Source: Deltaproteobacteria bacterium
GTDB lineage: Bacteria > Myxococcota_A > UBA9160 > PR03
DNA: 64,000 bases
Direction: 5' to 3'
Assembly (NCBI GenBank): GCA_035063765.1
Contig: JAPSFT010000008.1
Span: forward strand, 62,001 to 126,000
Shown here: positions 51,225 to 59,651 of the stretch, one piece after another
Layout: each line of letters starts with the position of its first letter
Position numbering within the stretch: the first letter of the stretch is position 1
The notes under the pieces: model-generated
What the model saw: only the letters and a program-made list of their open reading frames with translations
Told to the model about the DNA's origin: nothing
The model's database searches: none
Translations under genes and position numbers: made by a program

Positions 51225-53513
51225 ATGGATCCCACCCGCCCGACCCCCCTCGCCGCCCTCGTCCTCCTCCTGGCCCTGCCCGCCCCGGGCGCCTTCGCAG
51301 ACGGCCTCATCTCCGAGACCCTGCTCCGCGCGCGCCAGCAGGAGTACATCGAGCACGCCACCGAGGTGTTCAGCCCCGCGAGCTTCCTCAACGTGATCAA
51401 CCACCTCGAGCGCGAGGAGCGCGAGCCGGGCTACACGGTGGCGGCCGGCTCGATCCCCGACGACGCCTGGGATGCGCAGTTCCAGAAGATCCACGAGCTG
51501 CGCGACACCAGCGACTTCGACGTGATGTACCTGCTGAACCTGCTCTACGCGCATCGCGGTCACCCGGCTGCCAGCGAGGCGCTCTGGGCGAAGGCCGAGC
51601 AGGCGGTCCTCACCTTCAAGTTCTGGTTCAGCGACCCGACGCCGGCCCGCAGCTACGCGGACAGCGGCGAGCCCGTGATCGACCGGATGTGGTACTGGAG
51701 CGAGAACCACCTCCTGATCTTCCGCACCGACGAGCTGCTCGCGGGCAAGATGTTCCCCGGTGCGGTCTTCCCGGTGAGCGGGCTCACCGGCGCGCAGCAC
51801 GCGGCGCGCGCGCGCACCGAGATCCTGCGCTGGCTCGGGGAGCGCTCGCGCTGGGGCTTCACCGAGTGGCACTCGAACGTCTACTACAACCTCGACATGC
51901 TGCCGCTCCTGACCTTGATCGAGTGGAGCGGCGACGCCGAGATCGTGGCGGCCGCCACCAAGGTGCTCGACCTCCTCTGGCTCGACGTGGCGCTGCACCT
52001 GCACCGGGGCACCTTCGGCGCCACCCACGGGCGCTCCTACATCAAGGACAAGGCCTCGGCCGACACCGAGGACACTTTTCCCGCCTCGAAGATGCTCTTC
52101 GACGACACCGTCCTGCCCTACGGGAGCCGCGGCTCGAGCAGCGCCACCCTGTTCGCGCGCGCCGATCACTACCGCATCCCCGAGGTGATCCGCCGGGTCG
52201 CGCGCAGCGACGACGTGCTCTGGGGTCGTGAGCGCATGAGCCTGCCGCTGCCCGAAGCGCCGCCGCCCGCCTACGACACCCCGCTTCCGCCGCCACCCTA
52301 CGGGCTCGGCTACGGCGAGGAGGACCTGACCCTGTGGTGGTCGCTGGCGGCACAGCCCGTGTGGCCGATCCTGCCGCTCACGCTCACCGTCGGCGAGGAG
52401 TACGACCTGTGGGCGGGGCAGTTCGCCGACTTCAAGGTGCTGCGCGACCTCGTGTGGGTGCCGGGCGACCTCGACGCCACGATGTCCTATGCCTGGATCC
52501 TCTACAAGGATCTGTGGAAGGCGATCACCCAGTCGGTGCTGAGCGAGGTGAACACCGTCGTCTACCGCACGCCGGACTACATGCTCTCGACGGCGCAGGA
52601 CTGGCGCAAGGGGCTGCGCGGGCAGCAGACCCACACCTGGCAGGCGACGCTCTCCGAGCGGGCGATGGTCTTCACGACCCAGCCCGGCTACCTGCCGATC
52701 CCGCTCGGGGGCCCGCTCCCGCCGAGCTGGGACTGGCAGGCAGAGGACGAGCCCGGTCCCGGCTACTGGACCGGCGAGGGCTCGCAGCCGCGCGCCGCGC
52801 AGTACCAGAACGTGGCGATCGCGATCTACGCGCCGCAGTTCCAGTCGGGCACGCTCCTCGGCCTCGCCCCCTTCCGCTATCGCAACGAGACCCACGCCTA
52901 CTTCCCGCACGCGCACTTCGACGAGGTCGTGCAGGAGGGCTCCTGGACCTTCGGCCGCAAGGACGACGGCTACGTGGCGCTCTTCTCGCACCAGCCGACC
53001 GCGTGGCGCACTGGCCAGCCCGAGGTGTTCCAGAACGCGGGCCTGCCCTTCGACCTGGTCGCCGACGGCGCACAGAACCTCTGGATCGTCGAGTGCGGGA
53101 GCGCTGCCGAGTGGGGCAGCTTCCAGGCCTTCCGTACCGCGATCACCGAGGCCTCGGTGACGATCACGCCGGTCGCGGACCAGGACGCCGACTCGTTCCC
53201 GGACGGCTTCGACCTGAGCTACGTCTCGCCGAGCCGGGGGCTCGTGACCTTCGGCTGGCACCTCCCGCTCACGGTCGAAGGCGTGGGCGTCGTGCCGTTC
53301 AGCGGCTACCCGCGCTTCGACAACCGCTACCTCGAGACCGACTTCGACAGCCGGCGCTACGAAGTGGTGGATGGCGAGTGGTCGCTGCTGCTCGACTTCG
53401 AGACGGGCGAGCGGATCGCAGCGCCCGAGGCCGCGGCCACGGCGCAGGCGCTCGTGGCCCTGGCCGCACTCGCGGGCCTCGCGCGCCGCTGGCGGAAGGT
53501 GTCCCGGACCTGA
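51225..53513 (+). CDS. Large secreted protein of unknown function with PEP-CTERM-like tail
   Basis: The 762-residue protein has a signal peptide (LAALVLLLALPAPGAFA) and a C-terminal sorting-like tail: APEAAATAQALVALAALAG, hydrophobic, then RRWRK. The middle is rich in tryptophan and tyrosine (DRMWYWSENHLLIFRTDELL, GFTEWHSNVYYNLDMLPLL), like alpha/alpha-toroid carbohydrate enzymes, but I recognise no family. A tail variant with A for the last P of PEP is seen. Its last 157 bases are antisense to the next gene's end. Confidence 0.78.
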   Translation: MDPTRPTPLAALVLLLALPAPGAFADGLISETLLRARQQEYIEHATEVFSPASFLNVINHLEREEREPGYTVAAGSIPDDAWDAQFQKIHELRDTSDFDVMYLLNLLYAHRGHPAASEALWAKAEQAVLTFKFWFSDPTPARSYADSGEPVIDRMWYWSENHLLIFRTDELLAGKMFPGAVFPVSGLTGAQHAARARTEILRWLGERSRWGFTEWHSNVYYNLDMLPLLTLIEWSGDAEIVAAATKVLDLLWLDVALHLHRGTFGATHGRSYIKDKASADTEDTFPASKMLFDDTVLPYGSRGSSSATLFARADHYRIPEVIRRVARSDDVLWGRERMSLPLPEAPPPAYDTPLPPPPYGLGYGEEDLTLWWSLAAQPVWPILPLTLTVGEEYDLWAGQFADFKVLRDLVWVPGDLDATMSYAWILYKDLWKAITQSVLSEVNTVVYRTPDYMLSTAQDWRKGLRGQQTHTWQATLSERAMVFTTQPGYLPIPLGGPLPPSWDWQAEDEPGPGYWTGEGSQPRAAQYQNVAIAIYAPQFQSGTLLGLAPFRYRNETHAYFPHAHFDEVVQEGSWTFGRKDDGYVALFSHQPTAWRTGQPEVFQNAGLPFDLVADGAQNLWIVECGSAAEWGSFQAFRTAITEASVTITPVADQDADSFPDGFDLSYVSPSRGLVTFGWHLPLTVEGVGVVPFSGYPRFDNRYLETDFDSRRYEVVDGEWSLLLDFETGERIAAPEAAATAQALVALAALAGLARRWRKVSRT

Positions 53514-55978
53514 GGCGGGCCCGGGCGGGCCGAGCCCGGAGGCGCGGCGGGCGGCCTCGGCCAGGAGCCCGCGGAACGAACCCTCCCGCGCCTTGCGCGC
53601 AGGCTCCCGATCGTGGCGAGCGCTGCGGCGGCGGCCCCGGCGAGCGCCGCCGCGCCGGGCTCGGGCGCGAGGATCGCGACCGTGTCGGCGAAGAAGCCGG
53701 CGACGTAGACGCCGCTGCCGTCCGGGCTCGCGGCGAGCCGGAAGGCGCCGTCGAGCCCCGAGGCCCCGCACTCCTCGGCGATCGCGTCGCGGAAGGCGAG
53801 GGCACCGCTCGCCGGGTCGCGCTCGAAGACGGCCACTTCGTCCTCGAGGCTCCCCGTTGCGAGGACGCGCCGGCCGTGCGCGGCCACCGTGACCGAGCTG
53901 ATGCCGTCGAGCCCGTCGACGCCGTCCACGCCGTCGGTCCAGGCTTCGGCGAAGCCGAGCGCCCCGCTCGCGGGGTCGCGGTCGAACTGCACCAGGGCGT
54001 CGTCCGAGCCGCCGCCCGCGAAGACGGCGAGGCCGTCGGGCGAGACCGCCACGGCCTGCGCGAAGGCGAGCCCGTCGACGCCGCCCGCGCCGTCGACCTC
54101 CGCCTCGACGAAGCCGAGGAGCCCCGTCGCGGCGTCGCGCGCGAAGGCCGCGATCGAGCTGCTCGTCTGGGAGGCCGCGTAGAGGTGGCGGCCGCCCGGA
54201 GCGAGGGCCAGGACGCGGGGCCCGTCGAGCCCGGTGACGCCGCCCTCGCCGTTGCGCACGAGGCCGAGAGGGGTGAGCGCGCTGGTCACGGCGTCGCGCG
54301 CGAAGATCGCGATCGCGTCGTCGATCCGGCCCGCGGCGTAGACGTGGCGGCCGTCCGGGCTCACGACCACCGAGGTCGCGGCGTCGAGGCCGTCGGCGCC
54401 GCCGACACCGTCGCGCTCCGCCTCGACGAAGCCGAGCGCGCCCGTGTCCCGATCGCGCGCGAAGGCCGTGACCGCGTCCGCGTCGGGCGCCGCGCCGTAC
54501 AGGCTCCTGCCATCCGGGCTCACGGCGAGCGCCTCGACGCCGTCGAGCCCGTCGACGCCGCCGACGCCGTCGCGCAGGACCTCGACCTCGGCCAGCGTGT
54601 GGGAGGCGGGGTGGCGCGTGAAGACCTGGATCGCGTCCTCGAGCGAGCCCGCCGCGTAGAGATGCTTGCCATCGGGGCTCAGCGCGATCCCCCGCACGCC
54701 CTCGAGCCCTTCCACGCCGGCCTGGCCGTCCACCTCCGCGCCGGCGAAGCGCAGCGGCGGCACGGCGAGGACCGCGAGGGCGTTCTCGGCGCTGCCGGCG
54801 ACGTAGAGGCGGTCGCCCTCCGGGCTCGCCGCGAGCGCCAGGGGGCCGCGCAGCCCGTTGGCGCCGTTCACGCCGTCGAGCACGGCCTCGCGGAAGCCGA
54901 GCGCCACCCCGAGCACGTTGCGCGCGAAGACCGCGACGGCGTCGTCGAGGAAGCCCGCCGCGTGGACCCAGAGCCCGTCCGGACTCGCGAGCACGGCGCT
55001 CGCGGAGTCGAGGCCGTCGACACCGCCGGCGCCGTCGCTCCACGAGTCGACGAAGGTGAGCGAGCCGGTGGCGGCGTCGCGATCGAAGACCGCGACGGCG
55101 TCGTCGTCGGAGCCGGCTGCGTACAGGCGCGCGCCGTCGGGCGCGAGCGAGACGGCGGCCGCTCCGGCCAGGCCGTCGGCTGCGCCCACACCGTCGCGCT
55201 GGATCTCCACGAAGCCGAGCGCACCGCTCGCCCGGTCGCGATCGAAGACCGCGACGGCGTCGTCTTCGCTGCCCGTCGCGTAGACGTGGCGCCCGTCCCG
55301 GCTCACGGCGACCGAGGTGGCGCCGTCGAGGCCGTCGACACCGCCCACGCCGTCGCGCGGGCCGCCCTGGAAGGCGAGGCTCCCGCTCGCGGCGTCGCGG
55401 GAGAAGACGGCGATCGCGTCGTCGCCGTTGCTCGCGACGTAGACGTGCGCTCCGTCGGGGCTCACCGCGACGGCGGCCGCGCCGTCGAGGTGGTCGATGC
55501 CGACCGGGGGCCACTCCTGCACCTCGACGAAGGTGAGCACGCCCGTCGCGGCGTCCCGCGAGAAGACCGCCACCTGGCCGTCCGTCATCGCCGCCACGTA
55601 CAGGTGGCGGCCGTCGGGCGAGAGCGCAATGCCGTGGGCACCATCGAGCCCGTCGATGCCGCCCACGCCGTCGACGAGGACGTCGATCCACTCGAGGGTG
55701 TCGGTCAGCGGGTCGCGCTCGAAGCTGGCGAGCGAGTCGCCGATGAAGCCCGCCACGTAGACGTGCCGGCCGTCCGGGCTCGCGGCGGCCGCCACCGGGT
55801 TCGAGAGGCCGCTGACGCCGCCCTGACCCTCGAAGAGGGCCTGGCGGAAGTCGTGGCACTGGGCGCGGGCCACGTGCGGGGCGAGCGCCACCCCTGCGGC
55901 GAGGCCGAGGAGCGCAAGCCCGAGGCGGCGCAGCGGCGGCCGTGCAGAGCGATCCGGTGCGAGTCCCCGAGGCTCCAT
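53357..55978 (-). CDS. Double beta-propeller surface protein with PEP-CTERM tail and extended end
   Basis: The 873-residue protein has a signal peptide (LALLGLAAGVALAPHVARA) and fourteen lactonase-like repeats of about 50-55 residues, each like VSPDGRHVYVAGS followed by DAIAVFSRDAASGSL. Two seven-bladed propellers fit. The PEP-CTERM-like tail is APEPGAAALAGAAAAALATI then SLRARRGR. Instead of stopping there, the frame runs on for about 70 residues into the 3' end of the opposite gene. A lost stop codon or frameshift is likely. ATG 55978 has GGGGGAG upstream. Confidence 0.85.
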   Translation of the reverse strand: MEPRGLAPDRSARPPLRRLGLALLGLAAGVALAPHVARAQCHDFRQALFEGQGGVSGLSNPVAAAASPDGRHVYVAGFIGDSLASFERDPLTDTLEWIDVLVDGVGGIDGLDGAHGIALSPDGRHLYVAAMTDGQVAVFSRDAATGVLTFVEVQEWPPVGIDHLDGAAAVAVSPDGAHVYVASNGDDAIAVFSRDAASGSLAFQGGPRDGVGGVDGLDGATSVAVSRDGRHVYATGSEDDAVAVFDRDRASGALGFVEIQRDGVGAADGLAGAAAVSLAPDGARLYAAGSDDDAVAVFDRDAATGSLTFVDSWSDGAGGVDGLDSASAVLASPDGLWVHAAGFLDDAVAVFARNVLGVALGFREAVLDGVNGANGLRGPLALAASPEGDRLYVAGSAENALAVLAVPPLRFAGAEVDGQAGVEGLEGVRGIALSPDGKHLYAAGSLEDAIQVFTRHPASHTLAEVEVLRDGVGGVDGLDGVEALAVSPDGRSLYGAAPDADAVTAFARDRDTGALGFVEAERDGVGGADGLDAATSVVVSPDGRHVYAAGRIDDAIAIFARDAVTSALTPLGLVRNGEGGVTGLDGPRVLALAPGGRHLYAASQTSSSIAAFARDAATGLLGFVEAEVDGAGGVDGLAFAQAVAVSPDGLAVFAGGGSDDALVQFDRDPASGALGFAEAWTDGVDGVDGLDGISSVTVAAHGRRVLATGSLEDEVAVFERDPASGALAFRDAIAEECGASGLDGAFRLAASPDGSGVYVAGFFADTVAILAPEPGAAALAGAAAAALATIGSLRARRGRVRSAGSWPRPPAAPPGSARPGPPQVRDTFRQRRARPASAARATSACAVAAASGAAIRSPVSKSSSSDHSPSTTS
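53690..55860 (-). repeat. Tandem protein-coding repeat block (14 units)
   Basis: Fourteen imperfect units of about 150-165 bases encode the propeller blades. Recurrent codon strings give DGVGGVDGLDG and SPDGRHVY. Blades differ most in residues after the SPDG motif and in the seventh unit (ASPEGDRLYVAG). The units are too diverged for recent slippage. Confidence 0.8.
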
Positions 55979-56177
55979 GGAGTCTCCCCCTTCTCGACTT
56001 CGTGAGCCGACGCGGTGGAGTGGAGGGACGGCGACATTCCACACCATCGGGGCCCCCGAGGGCAAGGGATTCCTTCACCGGTGTGTGTCCGCCAGCTCCC
56101 TTTCCGTCCGAAAGCTGCCGCGCGCAGCCCCGGACCCGCGCCCCGGAGCTCCGGGTGCGGCTTCCTCGACGAGCCGC

Positions 56178-56414
56178 GTCGAGGGCGTCTCGCCCGATGG
56201 CGCTACGGTCTTCGGCAACCCGAGCACCACGGCGCAGAAGAGCCAGGCCTTCCGCTGGCCGAGGAGCGGGATCGAAGGGCTCGGTGTGGATCCCGAGGGA
56301 GGCTCTGCGCTCGCCGCCACGCCCGACAGCCAGTACGGCGCAGTCGCGTCACGGACCGATCCCTGGGAGGGGTTCCTCTGGACGGGGCCACGCTGGCGTA
56401 TTCTCGGTGTCGCT
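56178..56414 (+). pseudogene. HAF-repeat protein remnant
   Basis: In a 521-base intergenic stretch (55979-56499), one frame reads VEGVSPDGATVFGNPS, then SQAFRWPRSGIEGLGVDPEG, then ASRTDPWEGFLWTGPRWRIL. This is the pattern of extracellular HAF repeats (SADG...VVG...AFRWT...GLG). No start codon, ribosome site or in-frame end fits, so I call it the remains of a repeat-protein gene. The rest of this stretch shows nothing else that I can recognise. Confidence 0.55.
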
Positions 56415-56499
56415 CCGGGCGGCGTGGACGGGGCGCGAAGGCCGCGTGGATCCGACCACGCCCGGGCGCGAGACGAGCGGGGTGTCGCCGATTCCGCTC

Positions 56500-57990
56500 A
56501 TGTCCGAGGCCGGATCCGCGCGACGATCGGTGTCCCGCTGGGTCGTGCTCTGCTCCCTGCTGACCCTGGCGTGCGCGACGCCAGGCCAGCCGATGCTTCG
56601 CGTGCCGGCGCCCGCCGCTCCGGGGCAGCCGGAGCCGGAGGACCTGCGCGAGAGCCTTACCGAGCGCGAGGATCGGCGCCGGCCGCCCGAGCCCTGGAGC
56701 GTGCCGCTCGCCGGCCGGCCGCTCACGGTGAGCGGCGAGTACGAGCTGGTCTCCGGCGCGCTCTGGCAGGGGCTCGAGCTGGACGGCGGTGACGACGACG
56801 ACACGTTCCTGCTCGAGCAGGAGCTGGAGACGGAGCTCTTCTACAGCTTCGGCCCGCGGCTCTCGCTGTTCGCGCAGGCGCGCCTTGCGATGGAGATGCT
56901 GGACGGCGACACCGAGGTCTTCGCCGAGCGCGGGGAGATGTGGCTGCACAGCGAGGACCTCGCGGGCAGTGGGATCTCGGTCGAGTGCGGGCGGCTGAAC
57001 TTCGAGGACGAGCGGCGCTGGTGGTGGGACCAGGAGCTCGACGGGCTGCGGCTCGACTACGAGGCCGGCGAGGTCTCGATCTCCTTCGCGGCAGCCTACG
57101 AGCTGGGGCCGAGCCGCTCGGACGCAAGCGCCATCGAGCCGAGCTTCGAGGACGTGCTGCGGCTGTTCGGCGAGGCCTCCTGGGACTGGCGCCAGGGTCA
57201 CGTGCTCGAGGTCTTCCTGCTCTACCAGGACGACTTCTCGCCCCAGGAGATCGCGGGGAAGCTCGTCGACGAGGACCGCCAGGACGAGAGCGATGCCCGG
57301 CTCGGCTGGCTGGGCCTGCGGGGGATGGGCGTCGTCGCTCTCGGGCGGCCGGGTCGCCTCGGCTACTGGCTCGATGCGGCCCTCGTGGCCGGCGAGGAGC
57401 GCCTCCTGCCGTTCGAGACGGACGAGCTCGGCCGGAGCGTCGCGGGCGAGATGCAGCGGATCGACCTGCGCGGCTGGGCCGTGGACGCTGGGCTCTCGTG
57501 GATCCTGCCGCTCGCCGGCGAGCCGCGGCTCTTCGTGGGCCATGCCCACGGCTCGGGCGACTCGTCGCCCGGGCCGGACCGCGACCGGAGCTTCCGGCAG
57601 AGCGGCCTCGAGACCAACGAGGCCGGGTTCGGCGGTGTACAGCGCTTCTCCCACTACGGGGTCCTGCTCGAGCCCGAGCTCTCCAACCTCGACATCGCGA
57701 CCGCCGGCGCCGGCCTCTCGTTCCTCCGCTCGAGCTCCCTCGACCTCGTCTACCACCACTATCGGCAGGCCGAGCCCGCGGAGACGCTGCGCAGCATCCG
57801 CTTCGACAGCGAGCTCGGCGGCACGAGCCGCGATGTCGGGCACGAGCTGGACCTGGTCCTGGCGCTCGAGGAGTGGACACACTTCGAGCTGGAGCTGGTC
57901 GGGTCCGCATTCCGGGCCGGGCGGGCCTTCGAAGCCGACCGGGGGGAGTGGACCTTCGGGGGCTTCGTGTCGCTGCGCTATGCGTTCTGA
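56500..57990 (+). CDS. Outer-membrane beta-barrel, alginate-export (AlgE)-like
   Basis: The 496-residue protein is an outer-membrane barrel ending in a phenylalanine (SLRYAF). It has an N-terminal signal (VVLCSLLTLACATPG), a 40-residue proline-rich linker, then long alternating strands: ELETELFYSFGPRLSLFAQA, EMWLHSEDLAGSGISVECGR, LDGLRLDYEAGEVSISFAAA. This fits the alginate export family. Start ATG 56500 is not well supported; GTG 56482 is possible. It is followed by a LuxR regulator gene with 19 bases between. Confidence 0.82.
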   Translation: MSEAGSARRSVSRWVVLCSLLTLACATPGQPMLRVPAPAAPGQPEPEDLRESLTEREDRRRPPEPWSVPLAGRPLTVSGEYELVSGALWQGLELDGGDDDDTFLLEQELETELFYSFGPRLSLFAQARLAMEMLDGDTEVFAERGEMWLHSEDLAGSGISVECGRLNFEDERRWWWDQELDGLRLDYEAGEVSISFAAAYELGPSRSDASAIEPSFEDVLRLFGEASWDWRQGHVLEVFLLYQDDFSPQEIAGKLVDEDRQDESDARLGWLGLRGMGVVALGRPGRLGYWLDAALVAGEERLLPFETDELGRSVAGEMQRIDLRGWAVDAGLSWILPLAGEPRLFVGHAHGSGDSSPGPDRDRSFRQSGLETNEAGFGGVQRFSHYGVLLEPELSNLDIATAGAGLSFLRSSSLDLVYHHYRQAEPAETLRSIRFDSELGGTSRDVGHELDLVLALEEWTHFELELVGSAFRAGRAFEADRGEWTFGGFVSLRYAF

Positions 57991-58009
57991 GGGGTCCGTG
58001 AGGAGCGTC

Positions 58010-58558
58010 ATGGCGAGCGAGAGATCGCTGCGGATCTGGTGGAGCCTGCTCGGCGTGGGGGCCTTCGTGCTCCTGATGACGGTCGACTTCGTGACCGAGG
58101 AGGAGCGCGTCTCGCTCGGCGAGCGCCTCGGCGACGCCCTGGAGATCGCGCTGATCGTGGCGTCCGCCACTGGCGTCGCGCTCTTGTCGGGAAGCTTCCA
58201 GCGCGAGCGCCGGGAGAAGGACGCGCTTGCGCAGGACCTCCAGATGGCACGCGCCGAGGGCGCGGTCTGGCGCGAGCGGGCCCAGGGCTACCTGCTCGGG
58301 CTCGGCCAGGAGATCGAGAAGCAGTTCGAGGAGTGGCAGCTCACGCCCTCCGAGCGCGAGGTGGGCCTGCTGATGCTCAAGGGCTTCTCCCACGGCGAGA
58401 TCGCGAGCCTGCGCGGCACCACCGAGGCGACCGTCCGCCACCAGGCGCGCGCCGCGTACCAGAAGTCGGGCATGCCCGGTCGCAGCGCCTTCTGCGCGTA
58501 CTTCCTGGAGGACCTGCTGCCCGCACAGGATCCCGCTGTGCCCCGAGGCGGCGCCTGA
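58010..58558 (+). CDS. Membrane-anchored LuxR-type regulator
   Basis: The 182-residue protein has two N-terminal membrane helices (residues 8-25 and 45-62), a coiled-coil (REKDALAQDLQMARAEGAVW) and a C-terminal GerE/LuxR helix-turn-helix (LTPSEREVGLLMLKGFSHGE, then ASLRGTTEATVRHQARAA). The membrane site suggests it senses envelope state. ATG 58010 has AGGAG upstream. It lies right after the barrel gene and may regulate it. Confidence 0.88.
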   Translation: MASERSLRIWWSLLGVGAFVLLMTVDFVTEEERVSLGERLGDALEIALIVASATGVALLSGSFQRERREKDALAQDLQMARAEGAVWRERAQGYLLGLGQEIEKQFEEWQLTPSEREVGLLMLKGFSHGEIASLRGTTEATVRHQARAAYQKSGMPGRSAFCAYFLEDLLPAQDPAVPRGGA

Positions 58559-58564
58559 AGGAAG

Positions 58565-58593
58565 GCCCGCCCGGCGCTCCACACCGGGCGGGC
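58565..58593. terminator. Bidirectional hairpin between LuxR and the convergent gene
   Basis: A ten-base stem (GCCCGCCCGG at 58565-58574 paired with 58584-58593) has a nine-base loop. It lies six bases after the LuxR stop and six bases from the next stop. There is no long T-run. Confidence 0.6.
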
Positions 58594-58599
58594 GCCTGG

Positions 58600-59352
58600 C
58601 TACTGGAGCACGAAGCAGCTCTCGATGGCCGTGTTGTTGCGCTCCGTGGTGCGGGCGATGATCTCGAACTTGAAGACGCCACGGGTGGCCAGGATCTCCG
58701 CGGGCACCTCGAACTCCGTCCGCGAGGGCGGCAGGTCCACCGCGAACTTCACGTCGCCCTGCTCGACGAAGAGCTGGTAGCGCTCGATCTCGACCGGCCC
58801 GGAGCGGCCGATCTCGGGGTGTGGCCCCGTGACCGGCTCCCACCCGATCACGACGGGCTCCCGCACCCGCGGCAGCGGCACGGCGTCGCAGTCCTCCGCG
58901 GCCGGGAGCCCCGACACGGTGACGGCCGAGGGCGGCGCGGCCAGCACGTGGCTGAGCTCGGCCGTCGCCTCGAGCTCGCGCCGGCCCCGGATCACCTCGA
59001 TCTCGTAGGGGCCCTCGGGGAAGCGACGGAAGAACCGCCCGGGGGAGAGCTCGTCGAAGCTCGGCTCCGCGCTCTCCAGGAAGAGCTGCGTGAGTCCCTG
59101 CCGCAGGAGCCCCCCGTCCCCGCGGAGGGCCAGGATCAGGCGTTCCTTCGGATCCTCGATCCGCAGCCGCGTGTAGGGCGCCCCGTCGATTGCCACGTGG
59201 AGCCCCAGGTCGCCGTCCGTGTCGTTGAGCTCGAGGAAGATCTCGGCTTCGGTGAGCTGGGCGATCGCCGGCGATGGCACGGCTGCCCCCATCGCAAACA
59301 GGCTCACCGTCGAGAATGCCAACCGGAGAGCGATCCGTCGTCGCGAGTCCAT
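58600..59352 (-). CDS. Secreted FN3-like protein of unknown function
   Basis: The 250-residue protein has a signal (LAFSTVSLFAMGAAVPSPAIA) and a C-terminal fibronectin-type III-like segment (PVVIGWEPVTGPHP, ERYQLFVEQGDVKFAVD, GVFKFEIIARTTERNN). The N-terminal part (FLELNDTDGDLGLHVAIDG) resembles domains found beside calcium-dependent or adhesion modules. Function is unknown. Start 59352 is set by the signal peptide; the longer frame is unlike protein. Confidence 0.8.
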   Translation of the reverse strand: MDSRRRIALRLAFSTVSLFAMGAAVPSPAIAQLTEAEIFLELNDTDGDLGLHVAIDGAPYTRLRIEDPKERLILALRGDGGLLRQGLTQLFLESAEPSFDELSPGRFFRRFPEGPYEIEVIRGRRELEATAELSHVLAAPPSAVTVSGLPAAEDCDAVPLPRVREPVVIGWEPVTGPHPEIGRSGPVEIERYQLFVEQGDVKFAVDLPPSRTEFEVPAEILATRGVFKFEIIARTTERNNTAIESCFVLQ

Positions 59353-59651
59353 CCCGTTCTCCCATCCGCGCACTGCGGCCCGGCGGCGCCCGGTCACCAC
59401 GACCTCGCAGCGGGGGCGGCCGCTCCAGCCACGCTTGTGCCGGGAGTCCGGGCGCGGGTCCATCGACGGCCCGGCCTAGACGGTGGAAAGCAGGGGTTTC
59501 GCGAGCGATCGCGCCGGGTTGGCGGAATGGCGTAGGCGCCTGGGAGCGGATCGAGCTCTCGGTCAGCGGCGCCAGGGCCCGGAGCGGCGAACCGAACCAC
59601 GGCGACGACTGCGTTCGCGAGGAATCTGCTGGAGAGGACCCCTCCGCCGAG

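Noticed and set aside
53690-55860. CRISPR-like tandem repeats
   Set aside because: The repeats are 150-165 bases long, imperfect, coding, and without unique spacers; they encode propeller blades.
52334-56005. Very long plus-strand frame antisense to the propeller gene
   Set aside because: It runs opposite to a clear repeat protein with signal peptide; the long frame is a by-product of high GC and the tandem repeat. The residue make-up is arginine, alanine and glycine without any motif.
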